A stretch of DNA of 64,000 nt from Gnetum montanum (Eukaryota > Streptophyta > Gnetopsida > Gnetales > Gnetaceae): assembly GCA_015680685.1 (NCBI GenBank), contig MNCI01029622.1, forward strand, positions 848,554-912,553. The letters are read 5' to 3'. Every line of letters starts with the position of its first letter. Positions within the stretch are counted from its first letter, which is position 1. A model generated the notes under the pieces. The model was not told where the DNA came from. It ran no database searches and saw only the letters and a list, made by a program, of their open reading frames with translations. Made by a program: the position numbers and the translations under genes. Below are positions 1 to 10,549 of this stretch, piece after piece.

Positions 1-1976
1 TACTACCTGAGCTATTCATTAGTTGCCCACGAAAAAAGATACAACGACGTAGAGAAGTCATGTTTAACTTTAGTTTTTTCTTTAAAGAAATGGCGACATT
101 ATCTTTTCCAAAATCAAGTTAACATAATTTGCAAAGATAATGTACTCAGAGCTATAACTGGAAACATCTACGAATCAAGCAGGACAGCCCGTTGGAAGGC
201 AATCATAGTTGAGTTTGACCTTCACTACGTGGCACAATCGTCAGTAAAAGGTCAAGCCATAGCAAATCAAATGACCACGTCGCCAACACATGATCCAGGT
301 ACAATAGAACCCGAATTCCCAGACGAGAATGTGAACGCAATAGACACGGTGCCAGATGACTATGACGTGATTCTAAACTTTGATGGAGCATCCACCTCTC
401 GAGGAGGAAGTGCTGCCGCTGTAATCACATACCCCTTTGGAGAAATTAAACCTTTCGCCTATCGCTTCAACTTTCATTGTACTAACAACATAGCAGAGTA
501 TGAAGGTCTCCTNGTGTATTGTTTAGAACGCTTGCGTACTGCATCCTTTTGTGCATTGGTTAAATGTTGTGGCGTTTCACCACGCAGAAGGTATTCTTTT
601 ACATCATCATACCATTCATTAGCGTGTGTTGTACTAACAGATGCGATGGGTAGCATGTCGAGAGTATGGGTTATGGGCTCGGCACAACTGGTTACGGAGC
701 TTGGCAGTGCGTGAAACATGTCAGGGGATATGTTTAATGCCAAGGTTGCTAATGCGTCTGCAATGGTATTGTCATTCCTAGAGATATGTTGGACATCAAC
801 ATTTTCGAATTGTTTAAGTAGGTGTTTGGCCAAATCANAATAGTAGGAGACACATTGTGTCGCCGGTCCTACGAAGGTATACTATTAACATGCGTCAATA
901 GTACCGAAGCCCAAACAATTGTTGAAGAAGTACACGACGGGATATGCGGGGGACACATTGCACCAAAAGCAATGGCAACAAAAATAAGACACTTGGGCTA
1001 CTACTGGCCACACATGGAATACGACTGTCAGTCCAAGGTCAAAACATGTAGTATTTGTCAAAAACACGGTAATCTCATCCATATCCCACCAAACGAGTTG
1101 CATACAACACAAATCACATGGCCCTTCCAGAAGTGGGGACTGGACATCATTGGCTCGATAACACCCACATCTTCTGCCGGGCATGGCTTTATCATAACAG
1201 CAACTGAATACTTCACGAAATGGGTAGAAGCGGCACCTCTTCGCAAAACTACTTCTAAATAGGTGTGCCACTTCATCCTCGAAAACATTGTAACCCGTTT
1301 TGGCATTCCCATGACAATCATCACTGACAACAGGCCACAATTTAGTAGTGCCAAGACAAAAACGTTTTGCGATAGTCTAGGGATCAAACATTCGTTTTCA
1401 TCCCCTTATTATCCTCAGAGCAATGGGCAGGCAGAAGCAACAAATAAGACAATCATCACAGTACTCAAAAAGACGCTTGCCCAAAGAAAACGAAGATGGC
1501 ACGAACGACTAGTGTATGCATTGTGGGCATACCGTACTACACACCGGACTTTGACAGGTAAAACTCCATACAGTCTTATTTACGGTTCAGAAGCCGTTTT
1601 ACCTTTAGAATTACAGGTACCATCTCTAAGGATCACACTTTTCAGGCTTCTCGACGACGAGCAAAACAATGATCTACGCATCATTGACCTGGACTCGGTG
1701 GAGGAGGAGCGCATACACGCACTCGATTAGATCGAATGGTACCAGAAACAACAACGGCAACGACATCGACATGACATTCATAAGCACCCCATCAAAGAAG
1801 GAGACCTTGTGCTTAAGGCTGTTCGGGAACACCCAGATAAATTCTCAGTCAACTGGGAAGGGCCTTATCTGGTCATCAAAGCATTCGACAACGGAGCTTT
1901 CAAGCTAGCTGACATGGACGGAAAAGAATTTGAAAATCCAACCAATCACTTGTTCCTGAAACCGTTCCATACATAA
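1..1976 (+). pseudogene. Tat-type pol, 3' part: RNase H, second RNase H, integrase (copy A)
   Basis: This is the end of a Ty3/gypsy polyprotein that copies the element's RNA and integrates the cDNA. In order it shows the end of the gypsy RNase H (1-290), the start of a second RNase H with the DGAS active-site motif near 385, the integrase HHCC zinc finger (about 945-1065), the integrase core with WGLDII, ITDN and QSNGQAEATNK (about 1130-1450), and the C-terminal GPY module (NWEGPYLV, about 1850). It aligns throughout with copy B (13361-15444). It is broken by TAG stops at 1259-1261 and 1728-1730, by frameshifts, and by a reversed block at 514-837. The 5' half lies outside the window. Identity is secure; activity is excluded. 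Confidence 0.9.
513..838. other. Reversed 324-bp block between two single Ns
   Basis: Bases 514-837 read as reverse complement of the expected RNase H/integrase linker: the - strand encodes a stretch containing AKHLLKQFENVDVQH and LNISPDMFHALP, which copy B encodes on the + strand at about 13995-14310. Both ends are a single N (513 and 838), and about 130 bp that copy B has before this block are absent. I read it as a misoriented contig in the scaffold; a real inversion is less likely. Confidence 0.85.
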
Positions 1977-1989
1977 ATTTGAGCTCAGG

Positions 1990-2575
1990 TACGTGTTAGT
2001 CCTGGAATCACGACTATAAACTGATACCACAGCAAGTCCTGGGATCACGACTATAAACTGATACCATAGATAAGTCCTGGAATCACGACTATAAACTGAT
2101 ACCACAGCAAGTCCTGGGATCACGACTATAAACTGATACCACAGATAAGTCCTGGAATCACGACTATAAACTGATACCACAGCAAGTCCTGGGATCACGA
2201 CTATAAACTGATACCATAGATAAGTCCTGGAATCACGACTATAAACTGATACCACAGCAAGTCCTGGGATCACGACTATAAACTGATACCACAGATAAGT
2301 CCTAGAGTCACGACTATAAACTGATACCATAGAGAAGTCCTAGAATCACGACTATAAACTGATACCACAGATGAGTCCTGGATCACGACTATAAACTGAT
2401 ACCACAGAACAGTCTTGGGTTACGACTTAAAACTGACGCCACCACTGTCCTAGCATCATGACAATAAACTGATACCCCACAGTGTCCGCAATGACGATAA
2501 ACTAGCATCCGTCTGTCATGACAGTAAACTACCACCGTCTCAACCATCAGAGTCTGCTAAGACTATAAACTAGCA
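1990..2575 (+). repeat. Tandem array after pol, unit about 37 bp (copy A)
   Basis: About a dozen units of the type agtcctggaatcacgacta followed by taaactgataccacag run from just after the pol stop, alternating 'agataagtcc' and 'agcaagtcc' forms, then decay into looser units that still carry taaact or aaact (to about 2575). Equivalent arrays follow pol in copy B (15465-15940) and element 3 (41336-41710). Translations of this array on the - strand are repeat artefacts. Confidence 0.9.
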
Positions 2576-2766
2576 CGTTTGTCTTCGACTCTTCACTCCA
2601 CAGCCACATTCATTCATCAGAATCATTGCATCCCTCATCAGCATGGTCGACATTCGCATTCAATGCTCAGAATCGCCCCAATATTTTTGTTCACCTGCAG
2701 CTATTTAAATCTAAACTCATTAATTCGCTCATGGTTTTCTCGTCTCTTTGGAGTTGTGTTTGCAGG

Positions 2767-3018
2767 ATGACGCTCGGAAGCTCTCGCACGAGAGTGCGTT
2801 TCATCATAGGCAGCAAGATGAGGCAATGTCCATTTGTCCACCTGGCAAAACTAAATCGAACCGTTAACCAGCATATTCCCATTCCCCGAAAACCCACTAT
2901 CTGTTTACCAAACTATTGCACACTGCAAAACGTTACAGCAGTCGCAACGCACAAAACACAATATTCGCGCATGAGTTCAAAAAAAAAAAAAACGAGACCC
3001 TTGGCACTTCCCATATAA
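2767..3018 (+). CDS. Small conserved ORF behind a splice acceptor, between integrase and LTR (copy A)
   Basis: Of unknown function. An 83-residue reading frame begins MTLGSSRTRVRFIIGSKMRQ immediately after a good 3' splice site (gttgtgtttgcag, 2753-2765). The same acceptor, ATG and first residues occur in copy B (16153) and element 3 (41921, where the frame is only 25 codons). I see no signal peptide, membrane segment or known domain. The position matches where env-like or accessory ORFs sit in some plant gypsy elements, and the acceptor suggests a spliced subgenomic RNA, but neither is shown. The rest of 3019-3518 is non-coding tail that aligns with copy B. Confidence 0.4.
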   Translation: MTLGSSRTRVRFIIGSKMRQCPFVHLAKLNRTVNQHIPIPRKPTICLPNYCTLQNVTAVATHKTQYSRMSSKKKKTRPLALPI

Positions 3019-3518
3019 GCCCCAAGTGGGAAGGTATCGGTCTTGAAAATACGTACTCATGTCAAAAGCAATCAAAAAACATCCTGTTGCATGGCTTTAG
3101 CACGTCGCTTACAGTTTCCCCAAAGAAGGGTGTTGTTCCTCCAAAGAATGACAAACATCACCCCATGGCTTTGGCATTGACAACAAGCCCTCTTGAACAC
3201 TAACCAAGAGCACTGTTCCACCAAAGGACGAGCATCGCATGCCTGAGTTCCGAGTCAGCCAAAAAATGGCTATCGACGAGGACTGGCATGCCGCACACCT
3301 GAGCATCCCATTTTCCTAGCATGATCCCTTAGGCAATCACCGATCCTCACGATCCCTTCCATCCTACTAGTTACCAGTTTCGCCCTTTCAATCCCATTCA
3401 CCACTGAAACGGTATGATGATGTCCGGTCAAGTGGCAAAGGACAAAGCTTTTATCAAGTTGCTTGTGGTGTTTTGCGCTTTGTCGACGCTTCTCGGGTTG
3501 ATTCCTCCAAGCGTCAAC

Positions 3519-3531
3519 AAAGAGGGGCCAA
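3519..3531 (+). promoter_or_regulatory. Polypurine tract of copy A
   Basis: The purine-rich run aaagaggggccaa lies directly against the LTR start TGAAACACC. It is identical in copy B (16929-16941) and element 3 (42688-42700) and is the expected primer for plus-strand DNA synthesis. Confidence 0.9.
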
Positions 3532-3976
3532 TGAAACACCACAAAAATTTTTGAGTTTAGCATTTGTTTGATAAGAAGCAGATCCCCGTGACCCATAGAC
3601 GACTTTGGCTACATTTGAAGTCACACAGGGCAATTTTGAGAATCGAAACACCTGGTTTTTACCAAGTGTTGTGCCAGCATATACGCCCAGCATATACGCC
3701 CAGCGTCTACGCCCGGCGTCTACGCCCAGCGTCTACCCCCGGCGTCTACGCCCGACGATCAGCATACACGCCTCACGCACGCTCAGCAGGTGCAACAGGA
3801 TCAAGAATTAAAGTAAGTCGGCATCCAGCATCCATCAGCGTATACGCCCCAGCATATACGCCCCAGCGTATACACCAGCATCTATCCAAGGCCACGCCCA
3901 GCGTATACGCCGGCCTGTTGTAGCGTATACGCCCAGCGTATACCATGTTTCTAAATTGTAACGCCCGGTCTATATG

Positions 3977-4025
3977 CCACGTGTCTCCCAGTCCGATTTT
4001 CCCGGTAACCCTACCCCTATAAATA
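3977..4025 (+). promoter_or_regulatory. LTR A core promoter: G-box and TATA
   Basis: CCACGTG at 3977-3983 is followed by TATAAATA at 4018-4025, downstream of the GCGTATACGC repeat block. The order is the same in LTR B and, with weaker G-boxes, in the other related LTRs. It should drive the genomic RNA. Confidence 0.75.
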
Positions 4026-4544
4026 GCCCAGTTTTCCGCATTTACCATGTCGGCAAAAATTTACTAGAGCAGACCCAGAGCAATTACGCTGCAGAAACCC
4101 CCTTACGCTTACGCTTACGCTGGAAGTCCTGTACGCCGAGCACAATCCACGCTCCGCCTACCGTGTCAGCCAGCTGCATCCCTACATCCACCGGGGCTTT
4201 ACGTCCGCCTTGTGTCCCTACACAACTGCGTTAGACCAGTGCACAACATTTTAACTCTGTAATCCACTGTTTACGCTTGTTGCAAGTTCTTTTACAATTT
4301 TACGTTAATTTGGCCCATGCTTCGTTTATGCCTGTTTACGTTCACGCTCCGTTTGCGCCTACATACGCCCACTATTTACACCATTTACGTTTGTTTACGC
4401 CTGACCCTGTTTACGTCCTTTACGCTTACGCTCTGTCTACGCCTGTTTCATTGTTTACGCTCCGTCTACGCATAACCCAGTGTGTAACGCTTTGGCAGCG
4501 CTCGGGGAAATCCTTGTCTAATCTGCGTGCGGACCACCCAAGGT

Positions 4545-4590
4545 ACCCTACCTTCGTGCATTCCAGCACGCCCTCAGGTGAAGGTGGGGT
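4545..4590 (+). other. U5 hairpin of LTR A
   Basis: An inverted repeat accctaccttcg ... gtgaaggtggggt can form an 11-12 bp RNA stem with a loop of about 20 nt, about 75 nt before the LTR end. The same hairpin is in LTR B, the truncated LTR at 18095-19420 and the element 3 5' LTR. Confidence 0.65.
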
Positions 4591-4665
4591 CATCTGTGCT
4601 CATCCTGCGATCTCGCGGTCTCTGTTTCCCGTTCCAGCCGGGGATAGACGATTTCAGGCAGTACA

Positions 4666-6368
4666 ACATCATCCATCCCGAAAATAAACAAGAAACATCT
4701 AACAAACCATTCGTGGTTCAGATCCCTTCCGCTAACTCTGCACCTCAATCACCCCATGCCCCACAACGGCCATTCGTAGTCCGAGTGCCCCCCATCATAC
4801 CCACCTCTAACGTCATGACGCGTCAACAACCATACGTAGTGCGCATCCCTTTGGCTAACCCCGTAGGTAGACCAACCCCTCACGCTCGGCCTACCCCTTT
4901 CGTAGTTCGAGTACCACCAGCAGTTGCAACGACAGAGGCCCAGCCTCCACCAAGACCAACCCCGTACGTCGTCAGGCTACCGATGCAAACTCTGGCCCAA
5001 TCGTACACTTAGCCCCGCCCTGCTCCCTACGTTGTAAAGGTTCGTGGACAATCCCAGACTCCGAGGTCAACTCCACCTCCGCGTGACACACGAGAACGCC
5101 TGGCAGATAGGCTTACGTGAGAACGCTTGGAGAAAGAGCGCCAACGGCTAGCTCTGGGGGCACCTAAGCCCACTCCCCTAAACTCTGTACCCATGTCATC
5201 ATCTAACGATCAACCAAGCGTACGCAATGAAGGTGAGTCGTCTGAAAGACACGAATCATCTAAAGCGACAGCTCCGAAAACTGAAAAGTCAACAAAACGA
5301 GAGATAAAACTGTTGGGTCCGATGAATCCAGTCAACACCGATAGAAACACCCGCAATAGTGAAAAATTTGCAGTCGCCTTGACACAAGTCACACAAGCAT
5401 TAAAACAAAAGAACACTTCACTGATTTTGTATGATTTAGTCCTAACATCTCAAACGCATCAGGAAGCTCTAGTACGCATGTTAACGTCAATCCCGGTAAG
5501 CGAGGACTTACCCCCAAACGAACCCTCCATCCATGCGGTGATGTTCTCACCTCGCGGGATTACTCCTGAGCCACTAAGTTTTCATGATGACAACATCAAG
5601 GTGGATAAGAAAATGGGGGAGGTAACAACAGCCCCCATGTTTATAACAATATGTATAAACCGGTTCAAAATACATAGGATCCATGTAGACAATGGAGCTG
5701 CAACAAACGTTGTGCCGTACCACATCATTGAACAACTAGGACTTACTGAACTACTTAAACCAACCACGACTACATGTTTAAGGTCATTCAGTGGGTCACG
5801 CGTAATGGTGAAAGGTACAATAACCTTAAACTTCATAGCGGGAGATCAATTCCCAACATCTGCCGATTTCCTAGTGGTGGATGAGATGCCGGGGTTCAAC
5901 CTAATACTGGGAAGACCTTGGTTAGCCCAACTGAGAGCTGTCTCCTCGCCTATACATCAAGAAATTCACCTGCCTTATGAAGGTGGAGAAATCTTCATAC
6001 GCGGTGAAGCAGCTACTTCTATTATCTCGTTGCATATGGACATGGACCAAGGCTCGGAAGTTGAACTTGAAAAACCTAGCCAAAATAACGAGAATCCGCA
6101 ACCATCGGTAAGCAGTAAATCTTCTGACATGGAACAAAAGCCTCCTCAAACAGAAACGCCTGTACCTCCTCAAGTAGAAGCTAATATAGAGCTCCCTACG
6201 GACACTGAAATATCTGAAAACGCTAACACAAAAGACATTCCATCAGAAGTCCCTTGGGCCGAATTACCGTTTAATGTAATCAGCGAAGGGGACGCCGAAT
6301 ACCGGATCATACCTATTGAAACATCGTCTAACATTAAAACGAAAAAAATCAAAAAATTACTGAAATGA
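4666..6368 (+). pseudogene. gag-PR linker and aspartic protease (copy B)
   Basis: One frame with two stops (5010-5012 and 5118-5120). The first part (about 4690-5040) is proline-rich and repeats the motif P-[FY]-VV-[RQK]-[VIL]-P about six times. The second part is a retropepsin-like protease: HVDNGAATNVVPY holds the catalytic D-x-G (D-N-G here, about 5685), followed by GTITLNFIAGDQFPTSADF and FNLILGRPW (about 5895). The tail ends ELPFNVISEGDAEYR and a lysine-rich end. In the family it cleaves the gag-pol polyprotein. Gag itself is deleted. The reading resumes similarity to element 3 from about 4676, so the exact deletion joint lies between 4666 and 4676. Confidence 0.88.
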
Positions 6369-6384
6369 TACTATCACTCTTAGT

Positions 6385-6695
6385 CCGAAATGACGTTAAA
6401 CTACAAAAAGTCCGAAATGACGTTAAACTATAACAAGTCCGAAATGACACTAAACTACGATAAAACAGGAAAACAATTAAATGCCACTCCCAGTCCGAAA
6501 TGACATTAAACTATCATGTCCGCAATGACATAAAACTAGCCACGATCAGCAACGATCGGTTGACCGAGAAATCTATCCACGTCCTCCAAAACATTTCTTG
6601 ATTATGCAAGGGGCCTGGAATGGCCATAAACTATGTATGGGATCCGAAATGGCCATAAACTACGCAAAGGGCCCAAAATGGCCATAAACTAGTAC
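6385..6695 (+). repeat. Short TTAAACT arrays after protease (copy B)
   Basis: First come about five units of agtccgaaatgacgttaaac (to about 6545), then three units of the type cgaaatggccataaactacg (about 6608-6695). Element 3 has the equivalent at 31112-31400. The array lies just beyond the 3' end of the antisense gene. Confidence 0.85.
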
Positions 6696-6699
6696 ATGC

Positions 6700-6926
6700 T
6701 TTTTGCTTTACTTTTATAATCACATTTCAGTAATACACTTAAAACAGAAAACAAACCAAAATATTTTTACATGTCTATCTCATGATAAACTCAAAATCAA
6801 CAAAAAAATATATATAGTTATTACATACAATCAACCGTCTCTGTTCATTCCACAATCTTCAAGTCACAGTTCCAGTATAAATCTGAGTTGAAAACAAAAA
6901 AACAAAGCAACTTAAGAGCTAAAATG
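6700..6926 (-). other. 3' untranslated region of the antisense gene (copy B)
   Basis: T-rich on the - strand, no ORF, ending at the TTAAACT arrays. Possible AT-rich polyadenylation elements are present (for example taatatat-like runs near 6810), but none is clear. Confidence 0.4.
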
Positions 6927-8458
6927 CTAAACATCTGGGACATGACGATCATCCCCCTTGGACCCACCAACATCAGAGACCTCTGCTCCACAGGGGCCAA
7001 CTCCTTCAGTTTCACCGCCACCTTCATCCTGGAAAGATCAAAAAAAAAAGAAGTAACCAACACAAGAATAAGCGAATGTCAAAATTTCAAACATTATTCA
7101 ATCAACTAACTTCATAAAGATGAAATGCTTACCATAGGAGATCCCCCCAAGCCAAATTCCAGTCGCCGTAGGATTTCATCTTCGAAAACACTTGCCCAAT
7201 CTGTCCCATCGAGACCCAAGTCAACATCTGCCAGAGCCTTTCCCTTGTCAACATCCGACCAGGTGGGACGTTTCAAAGGGATCTCCCCCACTGACACCTC
7301 CCCAGAAGCAGTTGTTATCCGCCGTTTAGGGGATTCCATCTCTACAATTGTGTTTTGGGCGAATGTGTCAAAGGAAGAGCGCAGACCAAGGCCTTCCAGA
7401 AACATTTCCAACTATCGCTTCTCAATAGACACTTCTTTTAGCGACTTCTTATACTGGTGCTTGTGGTTCTTCTCATCTTGCCCCCATTTGCGTACTTTGG
7501 AGGCGAAAGCCTTCCAGTCGTGGCATTTGGTGTTTAGCAATTCGATTTGAGCCCTGCACTCCCCTAGTCTCCGTATCAATCATGCGTGACAATTGAGTAG
7601 GTTCCAATACCTCGTATACGTGACCTCGGAGGTCCGCCAAGAGCGATCATTGTCTAATCTAGCTGCGGCGAATTCGTACCGGGCCTTCAGATCCTCACGT
7701 TCCACCGTTAGTTTAGAAACCTCTTTCTCTTTCTCCTGAATCTGGAGCCACAATTGCTCAATGGATCGCCTACACGTCCATACTGCTTTAGCATTGTGAA
7801 CAAAGCCCTCTGCTTCCTCTTCGTAAATGGGTCTGGGCACTTGTTCAATTTTTGGGGAAAGTGTGGGCAAACTCTCCATGTTGATAGTCTCGGACGGATC
7901 CCACCTCAGTTGGGCACCTATCCATAGGGAAAAGACAAATGTTAGAACAGACAAAATCGGAAATCAAACTCTAGCATAGTAAGGATCTTTGGATGTTCCC
8001 ATACCTATCTCAGGATGGATCCCTTCGATCCGCTCAACGACCTCCTCGGCCACACCAGCTACGAAATCGCTTTTACTTGGCATTTCCATCCAAGTAAAAG
8101 GTCCATCAGGGCGCGACGTGCTGACCTTTGGTGGCACTTCAGGGGGAATCTCTGGCTCCTTCTCAGGGATGGTCTCGCTCTCCTCTGAGTCAAACGAAAA
8201 ATCCATAATGAGATAAAAATATATTAGGCTACACAACTAAGTAACAAGACATACCATTTCCTCCAGTCTCCTCCGATGTGCGAGGGGCTCGAAGGTCCAA
8301 GTTGCCTGTGAGAAAATTACTGAACATCTCTTCAGTCTCCGCCTGATCATCTAGTGGTTCAGTGTTTCCAGTTCCTTCCCCCAGCACTTCAGTCCCTCCC
8401 GCCGGGTCAGTTAACTCTTCATCCTCAGGTATAGTCTGCAAATCATGTCTCTTAACTT
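6927..8458 (-). CDS. Antisense gene exons 5-8: acidic linker and coiled-coil C-terminus
   Basis: Exon 5 (8458-8255) is acidic (TIPEDEELTDP, ETEEMFSNFL). Exon 6 (8184-8005) has GPFTWMEMPSKSDFVAGVAE. Exon 7 (7917-7133) begins GAQLRWDPSETINMESLPTL and continues into heptad-like helices (EQLWLQIQEKEKEVSKLTVE) and KNHKHQYKKSLKEVSIEKR. Exon 8 (7028-6927) gives a short glycine-rich acidic tail ending PDV and a TAG stop. The 3' splice site before exon 8 has a strong pyrimidine tract (ttgatctttccag). Exon 7 carries a TGA and a TAG where element 3 is open. The coiled coil suggests self-association. Confidence 0.7.
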
Positions 8459-8551
8459 CTCAACACAAAACAGAGGAAGTTAGTCGCATACAACCATTAA
8501 TCGTTAAAACTATCTGCAAGATAAGCGAAGTAAAGAAAACGAGAGGTTTAC

Positions 8552-9592
8552 CAGGGATTTTAAACCGAATCCGCTTTACTTTGGGTAGTTCAATTTCGCT
8601 GGTCTCCTCAACTGTGCGGTCACGCTTCGCCAACTTCGATTTGGCTTTGCCTATTATGTCGTTGACTACCCACTCCGCCTTTTTGGCAGTGTAGGATACT
8701 TCGTCCGGTTCCAACCCTACACTGTCACGCGTATGGAGTGAGGCGCCAGACGATCCACCCGTAGTGATCGTAAGGGACTCATCAATCCCCTCAGGGGCGT
8801 CTTGGGACTTAGCCGTGTCGAATAGGTGGTTTACCCAGGGGTGAGATAACTGATTCCTATCGCGCAAAACATATCTGTCCTCCCCACAAACCACTAAAAA
8901 TTCGGCCAAACGATGAACATAACCAGCAAAAAAGGCAAAGGTGAAATGGGACTGAGCGTCTATGTTTGAACGTAGCCACACTATCTCTTTAGTCATGCCC
9001 GATAATAAGAATTCAGCCCAATTGTAGTGCACGCCAGCCTCTAGAACAGTACGCACGACTTGCACTACTTCAACCCCAAGACTCTTAACCTGCGATAGAG
9101 TCTTCGGAAACAAACGCGCCCGAAATAAGGGGTAGAGCTCGTTGACTTCATCAACTTTCGTCCTCCCCTGCATTGGAAGTCCTTTGGCGCCCTTTGTCAC
9201 CCCTAACCAATCCTCTAAAGCATGGATCGTGTGAATTTCTTTGTGCGTCCTATCTAAAACAATATTTACACCACCTATAGGCACGCCAAACAAATCCGCA
9301 AAAAATTGGGGCGATAATTCAAAAATTATTTTAACACCCTTAATACGAGCGCTATAGCAAGAAATAGATCTATCAAACGAATCCACGATCCCGATCATCT
9401 CCACTATAGACACGTTCGGGCTAGGTGCTGCGAAAAGCGCCATGAGGCCGACATGTTCTAAACAGGCAATAATGGATGGCGGGGCTTTTACCCGTAACCA
9501 CTTCTGGGCGGCAACGGTTTCACCGAATTTCATAGAGAGAGTCGCTTCAGTCCACCCGGTTACAACAGAATCCCCGCTAGAGGTAGTGCCAG
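8552..9592 (-). CDS. Antisense gene exon 4: mobile-domain-like region
   Basis: The largest exon, open throughout with no stop. It contains KFGETVAAQKWL, IVEMIGIVDSFDRSISCYSA, KGVKIIFELSPQFFADLFGV, a long helical middle and a basic end PKVKRIRFKIPG. The pattern of an acidic helix, a 'rG..i.fs...f..llg.p' strand-helix and a helical bundle is like the plant retroelement-associated mobile/transposon-protein domains, but I could not test that. Element 3 keeps the same exon (34460-33414, 6 nt longer, in frame). Its acceptor is ctctacag and its donor cctg/gtaaac. Confidence 0.6.
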
Positions 9593-9673
9593 CTGTAGAG
9601 ACACCCTCATATTAGTTTAACACTTGGCGATGGAACAAACACATCACGACATCTAGAAAACATTGCCACTTAC

Positions 9674-10472
9674 TCTCCGTGTTAGATTTTGAGGTTTCGC
9701 CCAGATCAAAAGCAGATGGAAAAATTGGTCCATTAGGGGACCAGTCAGCGTGCAACCATCCACGCGCGGTGCATTGTGAAAATGCCTTAGAAAACTTCTT
9801 GTGGAAGTTCTTCATGGCGCCGCTAGTGTGGGCCAAAACGGCCCCGCGAAGGATGGGGCCCACCATGAACACCTCCAAAGCCGTGCGCGCCAATGCAAGC
9901 CCATCATCGCCTACGTAGGCCCCTTCTTTCATAACTTTCGACCTACGGAAAGGTGAAAACATGTGTTAAAATAAGAGCAAATATTTGAATATAAAAAGAG
10001 AGGAACAACCAGAGCTAAAACGCAATTACCTTTCCGCCCAGTATACTGTGCCAGGAGGATTTTGGAATAAGGTGTGTGCGCGGCCAGCTAGGAATAACGT
10101 GTCGTTGATATAGTTATGCCCCCGCGACAGCCGATCCCACACACAAGTCAATGGACGGGTAGATCTTGGACCACCAGGTGGAACACCCTCGGCGACAAGT
10201 GGCCCTTCATCAATATCGTCCATAAATATTCTGATACCCTCCACTACATCAGGTAACATGGCCTCGATGATGCCACATCCTCGCCTAGGTGGGACCAAAT
10301 CATAACCCTGAAATGGTCTAGTATGAAGGCCAAAAATTTGCAGGCCCCATCCCGAAACCATACCCCATTGTTCTCAACGGTTAAGTCTGGGGTCGGTTCA
10401 CCGCCCTCAATGGGACCAAACCATGTCAACACCCCAACTAGCTCAACCACTAGAAGGGGAGGTTCAAGGTCC
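9674..10472 (-). CDS. Antisense gene exons 2-3: region like an FCP1/SCP (HAD) phosphatase, catalytic residues lost
   Basis: Seen: PPLLVVELVGVL, then about 25 residues on FLAFILDHFRVMIWSHL, then a VWDRL segment, then NDTLFLAGRAHTLFQNPP, then DDGLALARTALEVF. In plant FCP1/SCP-like HAD phosphatases the same order is a hydrophobic strand with D-x-N-G, an FL..F..RFDV.IWSS segment, a KDL..LW segment and an N-TLLLDDSP....NPP segment. Here the nucleophile strand reads VELVG instead of LDxNG, and LDD is LAG. If the resemblance is true homology this is a dead phosphatase, perhaps a binding module. The judgement is by eye. The intron at 10029-9943 separates the two exons; exon 2 has a 1-nt frameshift. 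Confidence 0.55.
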
Positions 10473-10549
10473 CTGCAAGCCATTAAAACAACCCCAAAGA
10501 TTAATCATATCGAGAAACTTCATTTGAAAAATAGACATTCATGGAAAAT

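Larger units (their letters stand above)
3532..4665 (+). repeat. LTR A (3' LTR of copy A, shared with copy B)
   Basis: 1134 bp, starting TGAAACACC after the polypurine tract and ending GGCAGTACA. It aligns with LTR B (16942-18094), with differences scattered along its length. Its U3 carries many GCGTATACGCCCAGC-type units (about 3680-3950), followed by a G-box, a TATA box and a U5 hairpin. What follows the right end is not a primer binding site but the gag-PR linker of copy B. Confidence 0.92.

Noticed and set aside
229-833. Convergent ORFs on both strands as an overlapping gene pair
   Set aside because: Caused by the reversed block between Ns; both are pieces of the same pol region.
885-1387. 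- strand ORFs of 109-151 residues over integrase
   Set aside because: Shadows of the + strand integrase with no family resemblance.
1905-2330. 141-residue ORF on the - strand with repeated VSVYSRDSRTYLW
   Set aside because: A translation of the 37-bp tandem array; the period gives an open frame by chance.
3564-4234. ORFs rich in AYTPSVYA
   Set aside because: Translations of gcgtatacgccc words in LTR U3, not conserved as protein.
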